This document shows positions 10,102-18,880 of a stretch of DNA of 44,626 bases, piece by piece (position 1 is the first letter of the stretch; each line of letters begins with the position of its first letter). The position numbers and the translations under genes are program-made. The stretch comes from Mesostigma viride. Taxonomy: Eukaryota; Streptophyta; Mesostigmatophyceae; Mesostigmatales; Mesostigmataceae. The DNA is taken from the NCBI GenBank assembly GCA_009746045.1, contig RPFO01000142.1:1-44626 (forward strand), in the 5' to 3' direction. The notes beneath the pieces are model-generated. The model was not told the origin of the DNA, did no database searches, and saw only the letters and a program-made list of their open reading frames with translations.

Positions 10102-10464
10102 ATGGAGTTTATCGCCGCCATGTCGACACGTCCGGACCGGAAGATCTCGGACGACACGGATCTGATGAGTCTGCTGGCGTGGGGCGTCGAGCGGGGATGG
10201 TCCGTCTCGATGAAAGAGGACGGGGACATCGTGTTCGACAAGGGCGAGGAGGAGCGCGAGGACGACACGGCGTTCGCCCGTTTTGTCGGTGGATGCGAGT
10301 CGCCGTGCGACGACGAGGACGAGGACGAGGAGGAGGAGGAGGAGGAGGAGGAAGAGGAGAGGCGGGGGAGGAAGCGGCGACGGACGGTGTTCAAGTCCAC
10401 GGAGCGCATCCCGTTGGAGAACGGGAAGCGACTGAAACTGTCCATCCGGATCACCGAGGATTAA
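10102..10464 (+). CDS. Acidic/basic low-complexity protein, 120 aa
   Basis: ATG 10102 (MEFIAAMSTRPDRKIS); a second Met at residue 7 is possible. The first half could fold (DLMSLLAWGVERGWSVSMKE). Then comes a run of about 20 Asp/Glu residues (near residues 73-90), directly followed by a basic patch RRGRKRRR that looks like a nuclear localisation signal. Ends IPLENGKRLKLSIRITED. Unrecognised; a nuclear or DNA-mimic role is speculation. Confidence 0.6.
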   Translation: MEFIAAMSTRPDRKISDDTDLMSLLAWGVERGWSVSMKEDGDIVFDKGEEEREDDTAFARFVGGCESPCDDEDEDEEEEEEEEEEERRGRKRRRTVFKSTERIPLENGKRLKLSIRITED

Positions 10465-10493
10465 ATGTCTCCGGGGAAGTATAATAGAGGCCG

Positions 10494-12311
10494 ATGTCGA
10501 GCGGGAATATGATCGCGGTGCCGAAAGAGTTGATCGATCGCATCATGCGAGCGTTTCCGGACCCGTCCGTCACCAAGGCGGACATCTTGACTCCGACGAA
10601 TGATCCGGACATGGTCGTCAAGGAGACGTTCGATCGCAACATCCTCCCCCTGTACTCGCGGAAGGGCGGGAATCCGTTCTTCGACAAACAGGGACACGTC
10701 GCCGAGCCGGGCGACACGTGGAAGTCGATCGCGGCCAAGTACGGTGTCTCCGCGGACGACCTGGTGATCGCGAACCCTCACATCCCTCCTCTGACGCTGT
10801 CTCCTGGGAACTTTGTGCTCGTCCCGAAGAAGTACGGCTTCAACGAGTTCGTCGAGGGGATTATCCACCCGGACACGAACATGAACCTGCAGTATGACGG
10901 GGACACGCCTCAACCCGCGCCGGATCCCGCGGATCCCGCGCTGCCCGATCCTCAGCCCGCCGCCGATAATCGATCTTTTAGGGCGCGTGCGGTTGACGCA
11001 ATGAAAGCCTTCCCCGGTGCCGCCTTGCAAAGAATTAAGGAACTCACACTTCCACAGGTCGGTGTGGGGGCGGCTTTGCTTGGGAGTGTGGCCTTGGGGG
11101 GGACGCCTGCTATAGTCCCTGCACTTATGGGAGCACGCGCACTTACTAGAGGCGACACCGTTGGCGCGGTCCAACACGCCATTCCCGGGATCGCGGCGGG
11201 GATGACGGCAGTGGGGCACCAGGTCGCGCCGAGTTGGGTCCCGGCGTCCGCTCCAATGACCGTTTTTGACGCGATGAACGGCCCAGCGGGACGGATCGCG
11301 ACAGGGGCGGCCTTTAACGCCGCGAAGGCGTTCGGAAACGCGGAAGGCGGGTTCAAGAACCGTCTCGGGGCCGCGGGGCTGTCCCTCGGAGCGTCCCTTC
11401 TCCCCGGCGCGTCCGTGGCGTTCGCGGACTCGCAAGCGGGCGTGTCCGCGGTGAAGTCCATCCTCGACCAGTTTGGTCTCTCGTCCGCCGTGGATCCCAC
11501 ATCCGTCCTCCAGATCGTCAAGATGTTCGGCCCCGGAGCCCTGAGGATGCTCTTCCCTCCGAACATCGACCCCAAGCTCGCCGACAGTGCCATCGGGCGA
11601 ATCGTCGACTCCCTCTACAGTTCTCATCTGTGGGGGCAATATCTCCGAGGGCCTCCTGCCGCGCCCGCCGACACCGTGCCCCCGGGATACGTCTCCACGG
11701 GCAACATGACCATGATACAGCCCGGAGACACGAACTGGCCGCCCCCGCGCGACGGCTTCACCGAATGGGCGGCGCGTGGCCCGGCGGTCACCGTCATGCC
11801 CCCGCCTGTCAACAACCAGTCGAACGGGTTCACATCCTGGACCCCTCCCACCAACACCATCCCGCCCAATTCCATCTACGACCCTTTGATGTCCGCTCAA
11901 GCGGGCGGAGATCCGTATGGACAAGTCGTACTCGGCGGCGGATCCCCGTACTCGCAGGTCGCTATGACAAGCGGGCCCCCTTACGTGGACGGATCCACCG
12001 CGGTGGTCGACCCTTCCGCAATGGGCGCGTATAGCATCAACAGTAGTTACTATTCGCCGTACGATGCGTTCCATTTGCACGGCCCCGACCCCCGACCCAT
12101 GTCAACTGCATTGGTGGACCCCAGGTCGCCGTATGATACGTTCGATTTGTCTGGTCCAAAGCAATACTTCTACGCGCAAAACCAACCCGCGAACGTCATT
12201 CCACCGGCGTTCGCCCCCTCGAGCGCCTATCAATACTCTGGTTTGGCCGCCCCAAACGTAGGTTTCGTCGCCCCCAGAAGGGGCCCTTTGCATAAGGGAT
12301 ATTTCGGCTAG
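10494..12311 (+). CDS. LysM-domain virion-type protein, 605 aa
   Basis: ATG 10494 (MSSGNMIAVPKEL), preceded by GTATAATAG 6-15 nt upstream. Residues about 68-112 form a LysM domain: EPGDTWKSIAAKYGVSADDL, then NPHIPP and LSPGNFVLVP. LysM binds N-acetylglucosamine polymers such as peptidoglycan or chitin. A Pro-rich linker (about 128-150) leads to an Ala/Gly-rich hydrophobic region (about 180-300), then a long Pro/Gly/Tyr-rich low-complexity C-terminus. Lying next to the MCP cluster, it is likely structural. Codon use changes at about 10960-11170 (ACTTACTAGA, CTTATGGGA) to a less GC-biased pattern than its surroundings. It converges with MCP1, overlapping by 4 nt. Confidence 0.75.
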   Translation: MSSGNMIAVPKELIDRIMRAFPDPSVTKADILTPTNDPDMVVKETFDRNILPLYSRKGGNPFFDKQGHVAEPGDTWKSIAAKYGVSADDLVIANPHIPPLTLSPGNFVLVPKKYGFNEFVEGIIHPDTNMNLQYDGDTPQPAPDPADPALPDPQPAADNRSFRARAVDAMKAFPGAALQRIKELTLPQVGVGAALLGSVALGGTPAIVPALMGARALTRGDTVGAVQHAIPGIAAGMTAVGHQVAPSWVPASAPMTVFDAMNGPAGRIATGAAFNAAKAFGNAEGGFKNRLGAAGLSLGASLLPGASVAFADSQAGVSAVKSILDQFGLSSAVDPTSVLQIVKMFGPGALRMLFPPNIDPKLADSAIGRIVDSLYSSHLWGQYLRGPPAAPADTVPPGYVSTGNMTMIQPGDTNWPPPRDGFTEWAARGPAVTVMPPPVNNQSNGFTSWTPPTNTIPPNSIYDPLMSAQAGGDPYGQVVLGGGSPYSQVAMTSGPPYVDGSTAVVDPSAMGAYSINSSYYSPYDAFHLHGPDPRPMSTALVDPRSPYDTFDLSGPKQYFYAQNQPANVIPPAFAPSSAYQYSGLAAPNVGFVAPRRGPLHKGYFG

Positions 12312-13951
12312 TTCAGGAACAGTTTCCGTCCGTGGCCGTTGCTGACCTCGAAGATGTTCATGACCCGCGCGTACACGTGCACCCTTCCGTTCGACATGAC
12401 CGCGCCGTCCTTCAGTCCCGGGATCGCGCGGAACCAGAATTTCAGCGTCGCCCGGTCCACCCTGCTCAGGTTCAGGCTCCCTGTCGGCTGGTCGTCCTCC
12501 GGTCGCAAGGAAAACGGGACGAAGTAGATCATCTCGAACGAGTTCTCCACCGGAATCCGCTTGTGGAACTCGGACGGCAGAAAGAAGTTGAACCACAGCG
12601 GGTCGCGAGGGGGGTTGTACAGATCGCTGTTGTTCAGAGTTACCGTCGCCTTGTCGAAAAACGCGTTGTCGATGTGCGTCATCTGTCGGCCGAACGTCCG
12701 CACAAAGTACGACCCCTTGTCCAACATGTCGTTGCGAGCGAACGGACGGTTCCCCTCGAAGTTCCAGTACTCTTCGTTCGTGTTCTTCTCGTCGCTCCCC
12801 TCCAGGCGCCGGTGGTCCGCCCGGAAGAAGAAGATCAGCTCCTTGCACGTCCCGGAAACCGTGTCGAGCGGGAACTCCTTGACCAGTTTGTCCCGCTTGG
12901 TCAGGGGGAAGTCCAAGTGCTTCGTCTCCGTGAACATGTACGTGTGCGTCCCCTGGGAGAACTGTTTCCGCTCGAACTCGTCGAGCAACACGTACCGCGT
13001 CACCAGTCGTAAGGCCTTGATCTCTCCCCCCATGTCCAGCCTGTCCAACGGCCTGCCGGTGTCCACCACGGTGTGCTCGTCGCCCGTACACACCGTCACA
13101 CTCTTCTTCCTCCACCGGTCCGGGTCCGTGGCCGGCGGCACGCGGAACGGGATCTTCTCGAAATAGTTGGTATAGTCGTGGCGGAGCGGCTTGGCGTTCA
13201 TCTTCAACACCACCTCGACGTCGTGGTACTGCAGCGCCACGATGGGCAGCGCCGTGCCGTAATGCGTGTTGAAGAAGAAACGCAGCGGGACGTACACGTG
13301 CTGGTCGTGTGCGGTCCCCACGTTGTTGCGCCCCCCGTGTTCGGACGGGAGTCCGTGGATGACGCTCTCCTCCGTGTTGCGCGTCAGGTAGTCCCACGTG
13401 TGCAAAAAGTCGCCCGTGTGGCTCTCGATCAAGCTCCCGCCCACCCACAATTCCACCGTGTTCGTCAGCACGTACCCCAGGTGGTCGATCCATGCCGGCT
13501 GGAACTTCTCGTGGGTGATCCCGTCGTAGTCCGCGTCCGCCGTCAAGGGGTAATCGGACGCCTTGAACGCCGCGGTCACGCGCGTGTCGGTCACGTCGAC
13601 ACCCGGATTGGTCGGCGTGACACCGTCCGCGGCGACCGAGTCGCGGGCGACGTACACCTGCGCGACGCCGTAGTTCAGTTTCGTGATGTTGTAGTAGAGG
13701 TACATCTGCGTCACGAGGTCGCCCAATCGCGGCACCTTGAAACGCACCTCGCCGCCGTACACGGGAGGGACGTCGGGCAAGATCTCGACGTCCGTCCAAC
13801 TGAAGTTCGTGTGTCGCGAGTAGACGGTCTTGAAGAACGTTTTCTCCGGGTTGACGGTCAGGAACGCGTCGAATGCGCCCTTGCACGCGAGCCACGTCAG
13901 GTGGGCCGTGATGTCTTGAGACGCCATGCTAGTAGTACTAGGAGAAGACAT
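12308..13951 (-). CDS. Major capsid protein 1 (divergent), 547 aa
   Basis: Double jelly-roll capsid protein. Start placed at ATG 13951 (MSSPSTTSMASQD), because the other MCPs begin MSS/MSG; the open frame extends to 13972. The N-terminal signature NPEKTFFKTVYSRHTNFSW is the classic NCLDV pattern. Conserved sites follow: LPIVALQYHDVEVVLKMN (end of the first jelly roll) and TRYVLLDEFERKQF (start of the second), joined by about 55 residues. Compared with the three other copies it lacks the GPQD-type N-terminal motif and the SGMGGKR C-terminus (it ends NGHGRKLFLN), and it lies on the opposite strand. It is probably a minor or specialised capsid protein. Confidence 0.88.
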   Translation of the reverse strand: MSSPSTTSMASQDITAHLTWLACKGAFDAFLTVNPEKTFFKTVYSRHTNFSWTDVEILPDVPPVYGGEVRFKVPRLGDLVTQMYLYYNITKLNYGVAQVYVARDSVAADGVTPTNPGVDVTDTRVTAAFKASDYPLTADADYDGITHEKFQPAWIDHLGYVLTNTVELWVGGSLIESHTGDFLHTWDYLTRNTEESVIHGLPSEHGGRNNVGTAHDQHVYVPLRFFFNTHYGTALPIVALQYHDVEVVLKMNAKPLRHDYTNYFEKIPFRVPPATDPDRWRKKSVTVCTGDEHTVVDTGRPLDRLDMGGEIKALRLVTRYVLLDEFERKQFSQGTHTYMFTETKHLDFPLTKRDKLVKEFPLDTVSGTCKELIFFFRADHRRLEGSDEKNTNEEYWNFEGNRPFARNDMLDKGSYFVRTFGRQMTHIDNAFFDKATVTLNNSDLYNPPRDPLWFNFFLPSEFHKRIPVENSFEMIYFVPFSLRPEDDQPTGSLNLSRVDRATLKFWFRAIPGLKDGAVMSNGRVHVYARVMNIFEVSNGHGRKLFLN

Positions 13952-14019
13952 AATTTGCGGTACCCGCAGCACGCGGACGCGGCAACTTTTTTTCTCGGGA
14001 ATGGGTATACGCGAATTCC
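13952..14019. promoter_or_regulatory. Bidirectional promoter between two MCP genes
   Basis: 68-nt spacer between divergent MCP starts at 13951 (-) and 14020 (+). A T7 run at 13987-13993 can serve as the A/T tract for both. GTATAC at 14005-14010 is 9 nt before the plus-strand ATG. The same T/A-run plus TATAC pattern precedes MCP4 and both paralogues near 35-36 kb. Confidence 0.5.
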
Positions 14020-15705
14020 ATGTCTTCCTCCGGTGCGACGATGATGATGCTCAAGGCCCGCGGACCGCAGGACATCGCCCTCGTGAGCCAGCCGGAAGTC
14101 ACGCTCTTCAAGTCCATTTATCCGCGCCACACCAACTTCTCGTGGGAGGACACCGAGATCACGCAGGCGACGGGACAGGCCAACTACGGACAGATGGTGG
14201 AGTTCAAGTTGACGCGCGCCGGCGACCTCATCACCAGGGTCTACCTCGTCATGCAGATGGATCCCGTCCCCAATTGGGACGGCGACTTCTCCCCGTTCAT
14301 CTGGGACTTCCCTCGCGCTTTGATCGACTACGTCGAGTTCAACGTCGGCGGCTACAACATCGAGCGCGTGACGGGGGACATGCTGCACGTCTGGGACATC
14401 CTCGAACGGACTGACTACGCGAGCTATGTCGAGAACATGCCCGTGCGCCACGGTGCGTCCGTCAAGTTCAGCAAGGACGGCAAGATCGCCGAAAGTTTTG
14501 ACGGGACCGCGCCCCAGTACATCTACATCCCTCTGGACTTCTCGTTCACCCAGGACCCCGGCCTCGCCCTCCCCATGATCGCGCTGTCGTGGCACGAGGT
14601 CCGCGTCAAGGTCAAGTTCCACACTGCCGACAAGATCTTCACGTCCTACACCCTCTCGCGGCCGCTGTACGATTCCATCCCGGGCGTCATCGGGGCGACC
14701 ATCAAGGACACATTGAACAGCAATTCCCCTGTGTGGCGCGACAACACAATCCACCTCCGCTCGCTGATCCGCAAGATGTTCGTCGAGGGCAGCTACGGTA
14801 ACGAGATGTGTCAGTTGGTGTCCGAGACCGGCGATCGGTACTGGGTGCAACACGTCATCGACAACGCCTACTACGAAGACAAGATCACGCGCGTGACTGG
14901 CACCGTCACTGACCCCGGCGTAAATCGTAACGGAACTCTCACCATTTCCTTTTTCATCAACGACTACGCCATCGATACAGGGAGGAATCAGCACTTCTAC
15001 CTGACAGACAACATGATCAAGGATGAGGACAAGTTCGATACAATGGCCGTCCAAACCGTCGCGAACAGGCGGAGCGAGTGGAGCGCCCTCCCGCCCAAGT
15101 TCGCATGTCGTCTGTTGTGTCGCTACATCTACCTCGACGACTTTGAGAGGCAGCAGTTCGCCAAGGATAACCACGAATTTCTGATCACGGAAAACCAGCT
15201 GCACACGCAGTACGTCAACGGGCAAGAGCAGGTCGCGATCGATCTCAAGTTCAACCATCCCACCAAGGAGCTGATCTTCTTTTACCGCCCGGACAACTAC
15301 AGCGAGGCCGAGACCACCGCCAAGGGGTTCTACAAGGGCTACTGGTCTTTCCGGAACCCGAACAGCTCTTTCGGAGAGGGCCACCTGTTCAAGTCGGCGA
15401 ACTTGATCCTCAACTCCCAGAACATGTACGGCGACGGCCGCGACCCCGTGTACTTCTCGTACGTCACCACGACTCAGTTCCATAAGCGGTACGATTCCGA
15501 CCACCGCATCTACGTGATTCCCCTGTGTCTCAGCCCCGGATCCTGGAAGCCGTCGGGCAGCGTCAACATGTCTCGTCTCGACGACGTCAAGTTGGTCTTG
15601 ACGGGGCTCGGGACCATCCCCCCTGGCACCATTTTCGTGTACGCTCGCAATTTCAATCTGTTTTCCATCCAGTCGGGGATGGGAGGCAAGAGGTACGCGT
15701 CATAA
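14020..15705 (+). CDS. Major capsid protein 2, 561 aa
   Basis: Double jelly-roll MCP. The N-terminus has ARGPQDIALVSQPEVTLFKS and YPRHTNFSWEDTEI, followed by LPMIALSWHEVRVKVKF at the end of the first jelly roll. About 150 variable residues (about 207-360) precede the second jelly roll, which starts CRLLCRYIYLDDFERQQF. The C-terminal half carries the usual NHPTKELIFFYRPDN, NSQNMYGDGRDPVYFS and SGSVNMSRLDDVKL, ending SGMGGKRYAS. The frame is intact, and a TATAC element lies 9 nt before the start. Codon use is strongly GC-biased. Several MCP paralogues in one virus usually mean capsid proteins with different positions or abundance. Confidence 0.93.
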   Translation: MSSSGATMMMLKARGPQDIALVSQPEVTLFKSIYPRHTNFSWEDTEITQATGQANYGQMVEFKLTRAGDLITRVYLVMQMDPVPNWDGDFSPFIWDFPRALIDYVEFNVGGYNIERVTGDMLHVWDILERTDYASYVENMPVRHGASVKFSKDGKIAESFDGTAPQYIYIPLDFSFTQDPGLALPMIALSWHEVRVKVKFHTADKIFTSYTLSRPLYDSIPGVIGATIKDTLNSNSPVWRDNTIHLRSLIRKMFVEGSYGNEMCQLVSETGDRYWVQHVIDNAYYEDKITRVTGTVTDPGVNRNGTLTISFFINDYAIDTGRNQHFYLTDNMIKDEDKFDTMAVQTVANRRSEWSALPPKFACRLLCRYIYLDDFERQQFAKDNHEFLITENQLHTQYVNGQEQVAIDLKFNHPTKELIFFYRPDNYSEAETTAKGFYKGYWSFRNPNSSFGEGHLFKSANLILNSQNMYGDGRDPVYFSYVTTTQFHKRYDSDHRIYVIPLCLSPGSWKPSGSVNMSRLDDVKLVLTGLGTIPPGTIFVYARNFNLFSIQSGMGGKRYAS

Positions 15706-15735
15706 AAAAAATCTCCGGTCAAGATATAGCCTCTC
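15704..15735 (+). promoter_or_regulatory. A-run plus GATATAG promoter-like spacer
   Basis: The A8 run at 15704-15711 overlaps the stop of MCP2; GATATAG (15723-15729) is 6 nt before the MCP3 ATG at 15736. Same layout as before MCP2 and MCP4. Confidence 0.45.
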
Positions 15736-18700
15736 ATGTCTTCCTGCGCGGTCATGTGGATTCGGAGCAAGGGGAGCCAAGACGTCAACCTGGTCGTCGA
15801 CCCCGAAATCACGTTCTTCAAGGCCACGTGGGCGCGCCACACCAACTTCGCGATCGAGGACGCCGAGATCACCCAATCCGCGGGTGTGATGGGATACGGC
15901 CAGTTGGTCGAGTTCAAGATCCCGAGGTCCGGCGATCTGCTGCATAAGGTCATGCTGTACATCGACATGGCCGAGTTCCCGTTCGGCCTGGACAGTTCCC
16001 CGTTCGCAAAGGACTTTGCGCGCATCTTGATCAAGTACGTCGAGCTGTGCATCGGCGGATTCAGTATCGAGCGTGTGACGGGCGATTACCTCCACGTGAT
16101 GGACATCCTCACGAAGAAGGGGCACAAGAGCAGCGTGGACAACCTGCCGACGAGCCACGGCGGCAGCGTAAAGTTAGACGAGAGGGGCGACATCTACGAG
16201 TATTGCGACGGCTCAAAACGCCAGCACGTTTACATCCCGATCGAGTTTTCGTTCACAATGGACCCGGGTCTTGCCCTTCCCATGATCGCCATCCAGCACC
16301 ACGACGTGATCATCAAGGTCCAGTTCGCGGACGCCGATGACATTTTCACTCACTATTCTACCGCGGTGAGGGTGGACACGACAGGATACCCTATCGACTA
16401 CTCCGGTTTCCCTTACAATACACCCCTCGGGGCGCTTACAACCGCAGCAGGACAATGGAACTTTAACGATAACCTCGACAACTCGATTAACACTGTATCG
16501 GCCTCTTTTGATCTTGCTGCTTACACAAAACAAGGTGGCGCTATCGTGGCTTCGGGTGAGGAATACACAGCGTCCAACCACCGTGCCGTAGCGGATCTAT
16601 CAAACACGAGCTTCAATGGCGGCACTACCACCTTTTCTATCGTCACGTCCGTCACATCTCTCGTCGAGGCGAACGCTACCAAGGGCAATCAGCTGCTCGA
16701 GTACGGATCTGATACTGAGGGTGTTCGGGTGAAGGCTGGTAGGCTCGGCGAATTGATATTGGAGGCTTCTAGCAACAATGTGACATCCACCATGTCTGAA
16801 TGGCCATACTCGAATGTCAACGTGGGTGATGGTAAAAAACATACAATCGCGATAATCCGTTCGCCCGTATCAGCCCCGGCGGTCCAGAACGCATCCTCTG
16901 CGTTATATAGTTGGTTGAACGGGTCCACGAATTCTTTGGCGAACCGTGGTACCGGTGGCACTAAAGCGATGACGTTAACTCTAAGTGGGACGAACACACT
17001 CGTCTCTACCAATGGTGAATTATCATGGTCCTCGTCTGCGACCGGGTGGCATGCTTCGAACACATACGACCGCGCTCTTACGGATGTGGGTACTGTCAAC
17101 ACCGGCTCATTTTCACTATCTTTTCAGTTTTACATAGCCTCCAACTCAACAGTCGCTACCTTTCCCGCTTTCGCCTTGGGGCAAGCTCCGACGTCCGTCT
17201 CACATACCATGTTGTTTGGAAGATTTGAGAATGCTGGGGATAAATTGGTCATCGGATGGACAGGGCCGTCCGGCTCCGCGTCCGTAGAAAAGCAATTTGA
17301 CATTTCATCTTACACAAAAGGTGCATATCATACGCTCGTGATAACAAAACTAGCGCCTCACGGTGTAGCTGGGTCATCTCAAACGAGTATGTTGAATAGG
17401 AAACAGGTTGCAATATACATCGACGGCACCCAGTTGGACCTCTTGGACAGCTGGGATTCAAATTTTACGCTGGGGAGTGCTGCTGCTGCGTTGGTGTTTG
17501 GACCTTTCATCGGTGCGACGAACAGCCCATTGGCCAACCTGAAGATCAAGGAGGTTATATTTTGGCCCGGGCTGTTTCGCAACAACAACGACATGTACCA
17601 GGTGTATGTGGACGGCCTACCGCGGATGCTGCACCCTCTTTGGCCACGAATGGTATCCCCGAACATCACGGGAAAGAAGCTTTACCTGGGCAACGGTCCG
17701 AGCTCCGGGTCCGACTTCCGCACCACGAACACCGTGTGGGACTCGGTGTCCTTTTACAACACCGCACTCACGCCCGCCGACGTGGCCGCGACCTCCGGCA
17801 TCAGTCCGTTTGCCGCCCGGTTGCCTGTCGTTCGCCAAATCCTGGCCGCGCAACCGAACACCAAGTTCGTAGCTACTCGCGGGCCGTCCAAGTTGGAGAA
17901 CCTCGGCAAGGACTGGGCGTACCTCATCGACACCCAGGGATCGTACCGCTTCTCCGTGACCGGATGGACCACGGACTCGACAAGTGGCCGCTTGGACAGC
18001 ATCACCGTGAAGGTCGCCGAGTCTGTATCGTCCGCCCCTGTTACCGGAGCAGGCAGCGGTGACTACACCATGACCATCCGCGCCTCCTCGATCCCCAACT
18101 ACCTTTTGTACGCGGTGGGTGCCGCGCCGACCCAGGATTTTGTCCATCCGCGCATCGAATGGATCGCCAACCCGCCCAGTTTCGAGTGCAAGCTCGTCGC
18201 GCGGTTCTTCTACCTCGACGACTTCGAGAGGAAGCAGTTCGCGCTCAACGGCCACGAGTACCTGATCACCGAGACGCAGTTCTTCCAGCAGCACGTCGGC
18301 GGCGAGAACGAGCTCGACCTCGAGCTGCGGTTCAACCACCCCGTCAAGGAGCTGCTGTTCTGGTTCAAGCCGTCCGACCTCTCCTTCGCCTCGAGAAAGT
18401 TCCGCTCGGACGCCGACTTCGGCTATAACGCCTACTGGAAGTTCTACAACGACAACAGCGAGTTCGGCGACGGCCACCTGTTCACCAAGGCCAACATCTC
18501 GCTCAACTCCCAGAACCTGTACGGCGACGGCCGCGACCCCGTGTACTTCTCCTACCTGGTCCCCGCCGACTTCCACACGCGCGTGGAGAACAACGCGCGC
18601 GTGTACGTCATGCCCTTCGCGCTCAAGCCCGAGTCTTGGAAGCCCACCGGCAGCGTGAACATGTCCCGCTTGGACAGCGTCAAGCTGCACCTCAAGGGCC

Positions 18701-18813
18701 TCGGTCTCTCGTCCAAGGGCGGCATCCCCTCCGGCACCATCGACGTGTACGCGCGCAGTTTCAACCTCGTGCGCATCCAGTCGGGCATGGGCGGCAAGCG
18801 CTTCGCCTCGTAA
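15736..18813 (+). CDS. Giant major capsid protein 3 with lectin-like insertion, 1025 aa
   Basis: MCP paralogue about twice the usual length. Residues 1-210 are a normal first jelly roll (SKGSQDVNLVVDPEITFFKA, RHTNFAIEDAEITQS, LPMIAIQHHDVIIKVQF). Residues about 815-1025 are a normal second jelly roll (CKLVARFFYLDDFERKQF, NHPVKELLFWFKPSD, NSQNLYGDGRDPVYFSYL, SGMGGKRFAS). Between them about 600 residues are inserted, with LamG/concanavalin-like features: GQWNFNDNLDNS, SFSLSFQFYIAS, KQVAIYIDGTQLDLL and WDSVSFYNTALTPADV, the last typical of LamG ends. The frame is unbroken throughout. In this fold the loop faces the capsid surface, so the insertion would project outward as a lectin-like decoration; that is inference from fold knowledge. 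It may be a minor capsomer specialised for host attachment. Confidence 0.92.
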   Translation: MSSCAVMWIRSKGSQDVNLVVDPEITFFKATWARHTNFAIEDAEITQSAGVMGYGQLVEFKIPRSGDLLHKVMLYIDMAEFPFGLDSSPFAKDFARILIKYVELCIGGFSIERVTGDYLHVMDILTKKGHKSSVDNLPTSHGGSVKLDERGDIYEYCDGSKRQHVYIPIEFSFTMDPGLALPMIAIQHHDVIIKVQFADADDIFTHYSTAVRVDTTGYPIDYSGFPYNTPLGALTTAAGQWNFNDNLDNSINTVSASFDLAAYTKQGGAIVASGEEYTASNHRAVADLSNTSFNGGTTTFSIVTSVTSLVEANATKGNQLLEYGSDTEGVRVKAGRLGELILEASSNNVTSTMSEWPYSNVNVGDGKKHTIAIIRSPVSAPAVQNASSALYSWLNGSTNSLANRGTGGTKAMTLTLSGTNTLVSTNGELSWSSSATGWHASNTYDRALTDVGTVNTGSFSLSFQFYIASNSTVATFPAFALGQAPTSVSHTMLFGRFENAGDKLVIGWTGPSGSASVEKQFDISSYTKGAYHTLVITKLAPHGVAGSSQTSMLNRKQVAIYIDGTQLDLLDSWDSNFTLGSAAAALVFGPFIGATNSPLANLKIKEVIFWPGLFRNNNDMYQVYVDGLPRMLHPLWPRMVSPNITGKKLYLGNGPSSGSDFRTTNTVWDSVSFYNTALTPADVAATSGISPFAARLPVVRQILAAQPNTKFVATRGPSKLENLGKDWAYLIDTQGSYRFSVTGWTTDSTSGRLDSITVKVAESVSSAPVTGAGSGDYTMTIRASSIPNYLLYAVGAAPTQDFVHPRIEWIANPPSFECKLVARFFYLDDFERKQFALNGHEYLITETQFFQQHVGGENELDLELRFNHPVKELLFWFKPSDLSFASRKFRSDADFGYNAYWKFYNDNSEFGDGHLFTKANISLNSQNLYGDGRDPVYFSYLVPADFHTRVENNARVYVMPFALKPESWKPTGSVNMSRLDSVKLHLKGLGLSSKGGIPSGTIDVYARSFNLVRIQSGMGGKRFAS
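16365..18170 (+). other. Lectin-like domain insertion inside MCP3, partly low-GC
   Basis: The coding insertion between the two jelly rolls of MCP3. The part from about 16370 to 17590 has clearly lower third-position GC than the flanking capsid sequence, with many A/T-ending codons (ACAAAACAAGGT, GATAAATTGGTC), while 17600-18170 returns to viral codon use. Two LamG-like units can be suggested: about 16430-16900 and about 17000-17790. The composition change suggests more recent acquisition of the first two thirds. Confidence 0.65.
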
Positions 18814-18880
18814 GCCTTGTCGCGCGATCGCGGCAAAGGGTTTTTCGCCAAGAAAAAATCTTTCCGGGTAGTATACGACA
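18814..18880 (+). promoter_or_regulatory. Promoter-like spacer before MCP4
   Basis: Contains an A6 run (18853-18858) and GTATAC (18871-18876), 4 nt before the ATG at 18881. CGCGATCGCG at 18821-18831 is a short palindrome that could end the MCP3 message. Confidence 0.45.

Noticed and set aside
10304-10370. GAGGAG microsatellite as a separate repeat feature
   Set aside because: It is the coding sequence of the Asp/Glu run in the 120-aa protein and needs no separate entry.
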